Assembly (NCBI RefSeq): GCF_964204645.1
Contig: NC_134025.1
Coordinates: 20,366,001-20,430,000 of the forward strand
Direction: 5' to 3'
Length of the DNA: 64,000 nucleotides
Origin: Tubulanus polymorphus
Lineage: Eukaryota; Nemertea; Palaeonemertea; Tubulaniformes; Tubulanidae
The notes beneath the pieces were generated by a model, which saw only the letters and a list, made by a program, of their open reading frames with translations, did not search any database and was not told where the DNA came from. A program made the position numbers and the translations under genes. The stretch's first letter is position 1; each line of letters opens with the position of its first letter. Shown here piece by piece: positions 1-12,000 of the stretch.

Positions 1-479
1 AACGTAAATTGATTTATTCGATAAAACCTCAACATTTGATTATATACATAATTGCATAATCCGATGAATGGAAGGGCTATAAGGGGTAAATATTGTCACT
101 AAGATTTTGCCATCACTCAATTTCGAGGTGGGAGGAAACGGGGGAAAAAATTAAGATAATTTTTTTTCTATCATTCAAGCAATTCCTACAAATTCTTGGA
201 ATGACTCCGAAAAAGGTTTGTAAAACAGATCAAACATCGGAAATTGAGATGGAGATATTAAACAAAGAAAATTGTATCTTATTGGAAAAGTCACGATGAA
301 TGGGAGAAAAGTTGTTTTTTAATATATTTTATGACGTTTTGGGTGGAATTCAAGGGCTAAGAAATGCCTTATTTTGAATTGACTTGTCTTATCACTTTGA
401 ATATGTTTTCTCCGATTTGCGTACAGTAGTTAATGTGTAGAAAAACAGGCATGATTCGTATATGTAGGCGCATTTACAT

Positions 480-870
480 TACTATACTTAGAACGTTTTA
501 AATTTAGTTCATTCAAATTTAGAATGGACCAAGCATTGGCACTAGGGGAAAGTCTGTTCTAAATTGGTCCGTTCCTTTTTAGGTTGGACCAATTTAGACC
601 AATGCAGTTCAATAAAGATTCATTGCTTCCGAGTAATAACAAAATTGCATCTGACAGTCATGATAAAATACAAATACACACACAGACCAAAGGACACATT
701 AAAACTACAGATAGCCCAACTGATACCGGTCCAGGTCTGCTCTGAATTTCCGAACAATTTCTGTGTAAGTAGCAGCGTTAATTTGTCAATAACAGTCTAG
801 CATCTAGTGCAGCGAGTGAGTCCATTCTAATTTGGCCTGTACCTGGAACAGATCAATTTAGAATGGACTA
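480..870. repeat. Foldback repeat with AATTTAGAATGGAC motifs
   Basis: The motif AATTTAGAATGGAC occurs near 515-530, inverted near 819-832 and again near 853-868; TCTGTTCTAAATTGGTCC at 552 is a related inverted copy. Similar units occur near 20930 and 29810 (TCAATTTAGAACGGAC), marking a small dispersed family. Boundaries are approximate. Confidence -1.
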
Positions 871-1660
871 ACAAGCGATAATGGGAACGCAGCTTATGTC
901 TGATATTAACATGGGTCAGTTTCCACTTTACGATACCCCATTAGTTACATACTAAACTTCATGAATGACTTAGAAGGAAATTGGAAAGTACGTATATGCA
1001 TTTATTCTCTTAGAATATCATTTAATCTTCAGCATCTCGTGCCGACATTCATTCATTCGTGTTACCAATAGCTGATACAATCGTCAACATCATTTCCCTC
1101 AATATCCACACCATGCGCAACGTGCTACGTAACACTGCAAGTGAAAATGAAAGCTTTCACCTGGGGCCATCGACACCCATACGAACATTGATCACTGATT
1201 TGACAGAGATTGATGCACTGCGTTATTACATGGAACTCCTGAAATCTCAGCAGATCAGAAATCATCATGTACCAATGATACAACGTACTATACACCTCGA
1301 CTTGATTTATGAAGCTCCAGTTATAAATGTCATAAATGTCATAATCACATTTGCGCCTGGGCGTAAATTTCCGTTGCTCATTTGAGATTCCATTTTTTTC
1401 AACCAAATGTCATCAGCCTCCTTTATAATCTCCACCATTCTTATGTGTACATCCTGTTCCTCACATGAAGGAATCATTTTCGTTCTTATAACTAATTAAT
1501 TGCTTCATCTTTTCCGGTACTACTGCATATGGATGAACATCTTCGTCATATATCGTATAGCCTCGAGTATCGTGTTTAGAGTTAATCTTAGGTAATGATA
1601 AACAAGCATTTTACACAACAATACTCTTACTGGTCTGACTAGGATATCTAAGACATGGGA

Positions 1661-1844
1661 TCAATATCCCAACAAGAGTATGGGTACCTTACTTCCGGAC
1701 ATAATCTCAACACTTCAACTTTTAGACAACAAGCTTTCTCACGTCTAGCGCCAAGATTTTGGAATCAATTCAAATCTTTCTGGTTCTTGTCATCTCAATC
1801 CGGATCAGTTTAAAAGATATCTCAGAAACCATCTTGTTCTGTGA
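1661..1844 (+). mobile_element. LINE ORF2 C-terminal remnant
   Basis: One frame reads FRQQAFSRLAPRFWNQF and, after a frameshift, HLNPDQFKRYLRNHLVL then TGA at 1842-1844. The motif [S/A]FSxxAPRLWNxLP plus FKxxLxxHL near the end is typical of the C-terminus of CR1/L2/Jockey-type non-LTR retrotransposon polyproteins. Short, frame-shifted, dead copy. Confidence -1.
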
Positions 1845-2938
1845 CTATTGAGATAATTAAGATTTTCCAAGGGGGGGGGGGCGCATTTGAACTGTATTCA
1901 GGATTCAAGAACTATTCAAGAACTATTTATAATTGTTATTACCTTAATACATCGTGCTTAATACATTGGCTGCATCAATAGCTCAGATATGACTTCAGCA
2001 GAGTCAGGTTGAGCTACGACGTGATGGCATGAGGAGCATCTAATCACGGAGAGTGCTCAGGTAGATTTGATTGAAGATTACGAGTGACCATCGGCGATCA
2101 TTGACTAGTCACGGTGTTGCGGTTATCGCTAACTGTAGTCATCAATCATTTGAACTCTTGACGGGCTATATCATACAAAAAAATCTCATTAAATAAACAA
2201 ATACCCTGAAGTACCTTGAAGTACCTTGCAATCATCAGTGTCTCTAGCCTAACTCTGGTATCTGGGATTCGGTCTTAAGTAGGCCCTACACTCATGTCAC
2301 ATCACAAGGTCAAGTCACTGATTTGGCCAACACGTGGTGATGACGACTATCGAGTCGGATGTTATGCGACCTGAGTTAGGCATTACCCAGCAACAAATTT
2401 CTTCTCAAATTGTTCCGTGACAGTAGTATTTATCGCAATAAAACCTATTGATAGACAATCATCATAAGAAAACTGCATAGTATTCAAAAACAAGCAGCCA
2501 CATGATTCAAACCTACGTTGCAGTGTAGAACAATCCCATGGTTGCAGTACAGCTGCAATTTGGCAACTGGTGCTGGAAGTCACTCACTTAGAGTTGATTT
2601 TTTAGTTAACATGTGTACAAGCTCTCTAATTAGGCTCGGGCAAAATTTGACATCGGCAAGATTCAGGCTAAATTGTCTCCGAGTGATTATGGCTATTTTG
2701 TCAATCTGAACAGGGCTTTAGGCTATCCCAATGAGAGAAATCGCAGCTACATTGTCAAAACCATGCTATACCAAATATATGAACACTTTATGAATACCAA
2801 TCATTTAGAAGCATTATTTAATTCCAGGGTCCAGTTCAATATTTGATGATAACTAATGATTATTATTTTCTTACTAGTCTCTAAACCATGAATCCTTCCC
2901 TGTTCACGCCTTATGATTGAGTTGTTTTTTCATTTTAG

Positions 2939-3085
2939 GTACAGCCTATGCATATGAAGACGATGAAACATCGAGTGATAGCGATGATGAAGATCTCAAA
3001 CATTATAAACAAGTGCAAAATAAACAACGCACGCCAAGCATTAGAAGCACAAGAAGTCAAAAAAGTCATCGAAGTTCAAGTAGCT
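2939..3085 (+). CDS. SYT14: SYT14-like exon: acidic juxtamembrane segment
   Basis: The acceptor is TTTCATTTTAG and the donor AGCT|GTAAGT. The exon enters with two bases that complete a codon and leaves one base (T), which joins CG at 10346 to make Ser. It encodes [20 protein letters not shown] and then a basic, serine-rich stretch. In human SYT14 a similar acidic run (SSSESEDEAL) directly follows the membrane helix, so this is probably the first cytosolic exon. The preceding exon is upstream of the window or unrecognised in 1-2938. Confidence -1.
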
Positions 3086-6000
3086 GTAAGTATTTCTGTT
3101 ATGCCTTTTTAGGAACGATTTTTAAACTTGGAGGTACAACTTGGAGTACTTAAAGTGGGTAGACCTATTGTATCTCTGACATATCTAGGTAGATGTACTA
3201 CCAACAGTAGGTAAACTCATATTTGACATAGTAACTCGAATAATATCTATGGTACTTTAGTCAAATAGTTATTCGTGTACTAGCTTATCTATTTCGGGTA
3301 GGCCTATATGCAAAGCTTGAATTGGAAACTCTGTCAAGAGCTGAAAATGATATGTTATTGAACAACTGTCAATACCTTTTGTATTTACAGACAACGTTTG
3401 TCGCTTCTTAGAACTTCTTGAAAGCTTTACTGAATGTGTTTCTTGTGCTTTGCAAGTGTGTTTTCATACACCAGTACAGAACAGTTGAATTCATTTTCTT
3501 CTTTTATGCCCGATGCGCGCCAACGCCTGAAAACCCGAAACGAAAGACGTATTGTTGTTTTCTCTTCGTCGAAACGAGTATGTTTTTAGTGTCTCTAGCA
3601 TTGCACTCTGCGGAACAAAATGTGCGCGATCACATGATCGTTTTTCACTCTGGCCAAATTTGACGTGCTTTGTTCCGTGCTTCGTTGACGTGGGTTTGTC
3701 TGAATTTTATCACGGGCCAAATTATTCAGTATGAATGCTAACTGGTTCCGTGACCCACAGCATCGTAAATTATAGCATTTTAGTGAATAGTTGAGCAGAT
3801 TACGTGACAACGCATGCTCTGCTTTTCCGGCCAAATCGTTTGATTGCGGCTATTAACAGTTTTCGGTTGGAAATGTGTTTTGTGACTGCGTATCTGGATT
3901 TACTGTATGTACGTAACTACCTTTCATACTAGCTGATGTACTGGCATCTGAAGAAATAAGAAGTAATGATAATGATAATCTGTTGATTGATATAGCGCCT
4001 GTTTTGTTTGAGTTATCTTCACCGGGTGCTTTCTGGTGTCAGTGATCAGAAAAGTGTAGCACGGGCAGTGGACAGTAGAATTTTCTATCGGAATAATCAA
4101 GCCAATCTACCCTAGGAACATCTTATGATTTGCTTCCTAAACCAAAGGGGCCTGTTCTATTGGTTATATATCAAATTTAACCATAGTTTGAAACTAATCA
4201 GCTGTCATTGAAAATCTACACGAATTTTACACGGAAAACTAATTTGAAATTGTATTTTGTGAAACTCAGCCAGTAGGCATGTTGCATCGATTAGTTTTAC
4301 CAAAACTTTAAAACTAGAAAAACTGCTTCTTGGTATACGGCCTATGAAATTCCATCTGTAGATCATTTATAAATTCATGCAGACAGACAAAGGGGTTGGT
4401 TTAATGGAATACTATTCTGCATATGGTACTTTCATCTTTTCGCATCTGAATGTCTGTGCCCCGGCATTGTATGACGTAAATGGGATTGATGAATAGTCAA
4501 TATTACCAATCTACTCGCAGATGTTATTGATTTTAAGGGTTACCCTACAGATGATGACATCTTCTTCATCATGTCTAATTCATTAGCCATGCTGTGCAAT
4601 CATCGGCTTTTTATTTACAAACCCCTGATCATTCTCTTCTCTTAGACTCCTAGTAGTCGCACTAAACGACATATAGTTGAATCTGCTTTGATTACTACTC
4701 ATTCCGATCGTTCTGTCAACCTCAATAATGGTTTCAGCCCCCATAATAAACTTCTTTCAAGTTATGTCAGTGCTCTAGTCCCCATAACGTAATGTGCAGC
4801 GATTCGTGTCCTATTTCATATTTCATGTATTAATACTGTATTTGGCAAGTCATTTTAGACTGAAGAAGGGTGGTAGTAACCACCCGAAATATTTCTTATA
4901 TGTTTTAATAAACATTTTATCATCTAATTCTTTTATTGTGGGATTTTACTCGCATTATTGTAACGCTGGTTTTTACTGTGTCAAAAAATTAAACTTATTT
5001 AACTTGATCTGCTTGTGATGCAATGTTGTTAGTTCAGTCCTAGCCTACAAGGATTTTTGGCTTACCCATCCAATGGGCTGTAGTCTCATCATTCATCTAT
5101 GGAGGCTGGCCTATCTTATGGCTTTTGTGGGGGGAGGGGCTTCAGGGGCCTCAGGGTTTAGATGTATTTCCCCTGGCGAGTATTTTTCAGTAAAAAATTG
5201 ACGGAATCAAACGCTGGGCTGCCGGTCGAACTGTGATGTAGAAGTATAGTCTTAAAAGTTTTATTTCATAGAAACAGCAGAAATCTGAGATTCCAGTAAG
5301 TTCCGGTAATATTGTCATTGAAGCTCCTTGTTTTTCTGATCATCGAGCGTTGAGAATAATTCAAACCGATCTTCGTTGATAAATCGTATTTGTGACCTGT
5401 TGATATTTCGATTAGGCCTATCATCGATCCAGAAATACTGAGCGAATTCTTGTCAGGCCGCGTGGTAATTCTGTATCTCGCGATTGTGTACACATACATA
5501 TTGCCGTATTCATGAAGCCATTAGATATTAACAAAAACCAGTTAAATCAAGACAATGAGAATGTTGTAGCACTTGAATTTCATTACTGTATCACTGCAAC
5601 TCTTGAAACTTTGAAGCGGGACTGCAGCTCTTTAACCCTTTCAGTGATGACTAATTGATACCGTAAAGTGGTGGAGATAATTTGAAAATTTATAAGAATA
5701 TACCACCCCTGCGTCTTGTATAGCAGGCGCGCAGTTTTAGTGCGTCGAATAATGATTTGATTAATCATAATTTATTTACACTGAAACCCATTACCGGTAT
5801 TAGAGGGACAACACAAAATGTACAAATTTAATAACAGGTAGAAAATTTACAAATTCAATAACAAAATAAACTTGTTTAAATGCACAAAATGGAAATAGCA
5901 TAGTACCTAATTAGGACTCTCCATACATAGGGATAGGCCTATACATTCGAATAAAACACTATAGAAAATACTAATGGGTGCAATCATTCAGTAGACAAAT

Positions 6001-9000
6001 GCAATTTTTCTTGCAAAAAACTGCAAGATCTTTAGGCACAGCAACACAGGTGCTGCCACCACGCACTATAGCATGTTAACCCCTGTGGCGTTGATCGACC
6101 AATATACAGGCCAGATATTGGCCAGATGGTCATTGATCAGAAGACTGGCCGGACCTTTGTTAAATGCAGCTTTCGGACCGGACCGTTCTACCTTTTTACT
6201 GAATGGAAATCGCTAGTAATGTACTGGGGCTGATAGAGCATTGCTAAAAGGGCTGGTTTCACCTATCTCTTCACGGGCTCCGTTTAGAAAAAGGGCACAA
6301 AGGCGACAATCAAAGACTTGGTGTCCTTTTGATTATTAAGTAACTATATAACATTTTCAATGAAATTGAACCAAATAGGCACCGTACCAAAGCGATATTC
6401 GTTTTTCTCTCCAAAATCTCCTTCACCGTGCCCCCGGTTTACACTGATTGTGCTAGATGTGTTATCGCCGTTTTAAACTTTTCCCCTTCTGAGTACGGGA
6501 ATGAAAGCAAGATCTTAAGAAAACGCTCTGAGCGAACCTATGAACTACAATCGCGAGCCATCCGGTTTGTCGCGCCTACAGAAATTGAATACCCAACACG
6601 GCACTTATCGATTATGAAATTTCAAAGATTCTTCGCGACAGACGGCATTTTAGGTGTATCGACGTGTATTCGATTGTCAAGATGATGGGATTTTACAGTC
6701 AGGGGTTAATGCGATGGAAACCCGGCGTCTGACTCTAAATACTATCAGTACTAATGACTATTATCGATTTTGCGCGATGAAACTGAGACAATTTGGTCTC
6801 GGCAAACAGTTTATTTATCCGATGTCAATGCGGTTCTAGTTCTAAGTCAATTCATTTCGTCTTTACATAGTCTACTGACGGTGAATTATTAAAAAAATTC
6901 TTTTTCGAGGCCTTGAAAGGCAGTGAATCTTCATATTAGAAATAAAGAGAAGGACATGAAAACGGGAGCTACCAGTGAAATACAAATTATCCACACGTTA
7001 GGACTCATTAAGTTCGGCACCCGATTTCATAGTTTAGCTTAACTAGGTAAAATGGCATCATAACCAGATGAATGTGGATTGAAAAGCCAGGCCAATTTTA
7101 CAGATTCGAAAAAATATCTTGATATATTTATCCATTTCGGGAAATATGTACCAGGCTATATATTTGGCAGTGAAAAAATAGTTTCGTATGTGGCAGAAAA
7201 TAGCGGTAAATGTAGATTGGCGGAACCATAATCAACTTTAAAGGTATTCGCATCGAATATTTCCCTAAGAAAATGAGACATTAGAGTTATCAATTAACTA
7301 ATCATTTTCGTTCTGACTTCTCTGTTTTGAGATATTGATTAAGATGTTTATACAAGAATTGCATGTAATCTTCTCTTCGACGTTTGGAATCGCTTGATTC
7401 AATGAATCGTACACAGAATCAAATGATCGAAGTCTATCTATTTTGCTGGCACGCTGCTTTGCCGGAACGATGCGCTCGTGAATATCCTAACTGTAATCAG
7501 GCCGTTCGACAAGCTACGACAGCTAGATGATTGTATAGATGGCAAATTGATGGTGGTGGACATTGTTGAACCAGTGAATGTGGCAAAAACGTATGCAATG
7601 TCCTACTTTTGAGCAACTGGTTGTCCTCAGTTACGGTCATATCTGCCGATGTGCGCGCTTCACAATCAACGCAACAAGACATGGTGCAACTGATTAAAAC
7701 AAAGCAAATGCACTCAGTTGCTGTCCATGTACCCACTTTGGACCTGGCGACTGGCAAGATCCATCCAGTTGCTGATTTTTGCTAGATTTTCCTTGTAAGC
7801 GGGGTCCTCACTCGCTAGCAACTGGATATGATTAGTTGCCAGTTCGATGTACACTAGGCTTTAGCCTAACTCAAGTAGCATAAGACCTGACTCGATAGTT
7901 GGATTGTAAAGGGTCGAAGATCATAGTGTGAGCCCGAATTAGGCGTACAGAAATGCCAGCCATTCTGATTTTTCAGTAACTGTTGCGTAAAATCTGACAC
8001 TGCACTAGTACAGTGTCAGAAGTTGTTAAACAAAAACTTTGTGCCACGTTAATTACCTGAATACAGATAGATGTTTAAGACCTGGATACTTAGTTATAAA
8101 AAATTTTCCGGTTTGAAAATTTGGGAACGCTGGAAACTTTTGTGAAAATACTGATAAACTTGGACATGTGTTCAGCAAGAGATAAAATCAAGGTTGGCAG
8201 CTCTGTACGAAAAGCGGGCTCGCCATTGGCAGCCCCACGATCCGGCTAAAACTGGGAGAGCTATAATATATACCTAATTAAAACCAATGATTAATACAGC
8301 GCAAATTAGTAAAATCTATTACTGTGTGATTATAGCTGGCCCTCCAGTCACATCCTGGCCAATCATTCAGTGTTAATTAGATTTGACCAGTAAATCATTA
8401 TCATCAACTCGGCATGGACTTTCATTTGGTTTCGGCCAGGTCTTGTTAAGTTACTATTCAACACGGACGTGCCCGTATTACGTGAGCGTGAATGCTTGGT
8501 CCTAATGAATTAGCTGAATTAGCATTACTTCGTTGTATGGCCTCCCACTTATGAAATTCCTTACTAAATCGATCACTGGAGTGTAAAAGTCCCTGTGTTA
8601 AAACAGATCGTACGGCACAGGTATTTATACATATTATATGTAGTGTGCCATGTCAGAAAAACGTGAATACGATAACATAAGTATATATTTATATAGGCTT
8701 ACAGGGCGCTCCACTACCTTAGTACTTAGTAGTGATTTAATTCATATTCATGTTCAGTTTATAACCGACCGAGTTAGAACACACTTCATAAACGTGGATG
8801 TGAAGTTTTACTGAAACTATGCTTTTGTTTTGTGAATTATTTGAACGGGTTTCTGGATCTTGATGCATCGGTTTGGCTGCGGTTGCTTTAAATGCTGGAA
8901 AAAAGGTATCGAGTTTTATGGTTTTCATCAGATTCAGCCAAGTCGTGTACGGACGAGGCATAGATTGTTATAACCTATGTTTTGTTTGGTATATAGCCAC

Positions 9001-12000
9001 ACAGTCTAATGACTAGCTTAGGTCGGCCTTGTGATCCGATGTGATTGCTTGCAGTGTGATCCATCGCAAAGACCTTGTGACACAATCACTTACGTTAGCG
9101 ATTACTGCCAGTTGAAATGAGTCGCTCTACTTTCTATCAACCAACGTGCTGCCCAGTTGCAATTCTTAAAAATAGTGGTGCCCTCGATTTGAACAACGAT
9201 CTTTCATGATACGTGAATTTTGAAATTTCAGAAAAGTAAAAGGAAAAGCTTTTTCGTCTGACTGAAACATTGCAAGCATTCGTAACGAATAATAAGAGAG
9301 TGACAAATAGTATATACAAAGTAAACGAAGCGAGAAAGAAAGAAGAACGTGACCTTGGATATTAGCCTGTATAAAAAAGCTTAACCTGAGATTATTATAC
9401 TCTTGTATACCTGACACTTAATTGACATGTACGATGATATACTCATCTCGGAATACTATTTACGTTTTACTGACTTTATTTATATTCTGTTCACGTATTT
9501 GAACTTGACTCTCTCTAAGCGGTTGTCGTCATGTATACGGTTATCTTCTTCTCCAAGTATATGTCACATTATCGATCGCTGTAAAGGAGCCCCAGGTTAT
9601 TATGTAGACTTAATTCATATTCTATGCACCTATCAAGTGCAATATTTCACCAATCCGCCAGCCAATTTCTCGCTGAAGTCAATTTCATCCACATGGGACA
9701 TATCGAACAGTAAATGCTACAGGTCATTATTCATCTTATATGTATGATTATAAGAACTTCATCATCCAGTTCACTCATCCGTGTTGCAATAGGGTTGAGT
9801 GTTAGTTCTTATCGTCGATGTTTATCTCGGTCTTTAGATCGGTTTTGATATCGAAATTTTCGATCGATGTTTGTCAACACCGACCGATAAATCTTACACC
9901 AGCCGCGATCACACGGAGGCGATTTGTCCCGGACTAGGTCTGAGTCTTGATAAAGAAATAGATACAGAGGAAAGAGGCACACTGAATTTTGATAACATCG
10001 GTTCAAATGCCAAAACGTCGAGTAAAATGGCTTCCATCAGGAATGAATCTGACAGCAAGAATGCTGACAATGAATGTATGACACGAGATATCAGATGCCA
10101 AACCATTCTTAGGGACAAAGAAAATATTTCTAGGCAATTTTTGAATAAAAAAGAATTTTTGCCTATCTACAAGTATAGGATTTTACATGTTAAACGATAT
10201 ATCACGGATATTGGGATTTTAGTGATTCATCAAGCTCTGCATATGTATGAAGACGCATAAGTTGAGCAAATTCTCATACCACATATGTATGTAATTCTTA
10301 GCAATCTATATTCTCATCAGACGAACATTTATTCTGTTATTGCAGCGAAGAAACCCGAAGAAAGGGATTTGATATCGTTGGCTGAAAAAGGAGGTCATGT
10401 AACTCCGACTTACAGCGACGACGTCGATCACGACCAAGCTGAACGAGCGTCGCGGACGTCTTCGCCGAAAGATGTCGTCGATTCGCCCGAGGAAACGTAC
10501 GAGAATCAAGGTTATCAAAACGAATCGCCTGCGCCATCGGCCGCTAGTCCAGGATTCCATCCAGAGGTGAGATTATGCGTTCAATCGTTTGCCTGCAGTG
10601 TCATTTAACTGTAGTACAATGTAATAGGACGGCGTAGTAATAGCCCGTTCCAGCGAAATTGAAAACCAGAATTGCCTAGTGATTTCATTCGGTAACAATC
10701 CGCTAAGTTATGAGGCTGTTAAAAACTTTCCAGATTCTATCGGATCACTGGCCCGATTCATTATTGGGAAATTGAGTAAAAGGGGACCATTCTGCCATGT
10801 CTTTTGGTATCAAACTATATTTGCTGGCACAGTGTAGTCAGGGACGACTTGTGCCGTGCAGCGATCATCTGGCTCGGGTAAGCAACTCGGAATAGCCAAT
10901 AAAAATCCGAAAGAGAAGACAGATGATCGTATAAACCCTTTTGTGATCTTTTGACAGATCGACAGTGGTGGCTAAAATGGGGAAAGAGTCCACATGAGAT
11001 ACTGACTTATTGATAGTAGAGTCAGTATGTGATGTGCACACTTTAGGCCGGCCATCATCGTGTAGCAATTCGTCTAAAACTGGGAAAGTGCACAGCGGCT
11101 TACAGTAGGACAACTGCTTCCGTAAATCCCCTGTCGTCGGATTGTCTAATCTTTCGATTTATCGAAAAATCATTAGGCCAACTAGGTAAATGACTGCTCT
11201 TTCCCTTCATGTGTAATATTCTCTTCAATAAATGATGAAAAGCTAATGAATTCGATGTCGCCATGGAAATTAGTGATGTCATAGTGTGGATTTATGAACG
11301 CGGTCTATAGTAAGAGATTTCTTCGCGCCAGCTCACACCTATTCCACTCGATCTCGCGAGCGCATGGCCAATAAATTAGTAATTTCTTCTACCTCGTTAA
11401 GATTGCTGTTAACTAGCTTTAACACTCAAGCGATTCGTGTATGCTTCGTTAAATGCTTCAGATCTCGTCCGAAAGCTCATTATTCACTCGATATACTGCA
11501 GCTGATTTCTAGGCTAGTACTGTTTAGGACCCCCTGGAACAGTAACTGGATTGAAATAGGATATATGTAACTAAAAGATCAGGACACATGAAGCATACAA
11601 TGAAATTCATTCATGTAGATTCTTTTACCTGTGTAAAAAAGAACTGGCCACATTACATGGGGAAGTAACTGCTCCATATGATGACCCTTTACATCTGTAC
11701 CATGATGAGTGATCCCCTGTGACCAGTTACTGTGATTGTTCATGACCAATTTGCTGTTGCAAAGTGCCACTCGAAGTGTCATCACATGATCTTAAAAATG
11801 GTGGCGCTCATGAAAAAGTTTTGCACTTTTTAGCCTATTTGGGACTTCCTAGTTTCCATCCACCACACATGCGTCTGTAGAGGAAGTCCAGTGATTTTTC
11901 GGAAGTTTTAAAGATGCTTCAATGGATTATCTTGATCATCGATTCATGCATGTATCTACCCACATCTGCAGCCAAAAATTTGCCGTTGGAATTAAGAATT

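Larger units (their letters stand above)
1..2938. other. Intron or upstream region of SYT14-like gene
   Basis: No exon with the expected membrane helix is visible. The stretch holds a repeat with AATTTAGAATGGAC motifs (480-870), an uninterpreted 109-codon ORF at 1059-1385 (plus), a LINE remnant (1661-1844) and an 11-base G run (1871-1881). Confidence -1.
3086..10345. other. SYT14-like intron
   Basis: A 7.3-kb intron. It holds a Penelope-like remnant (4646-4900), a truncated piggyBac-like MITE end (5636-5765), a dispersed repeat (5771-5930) and a TE-like ORF (9871-10260). I see no further exon. Confidence -1.
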
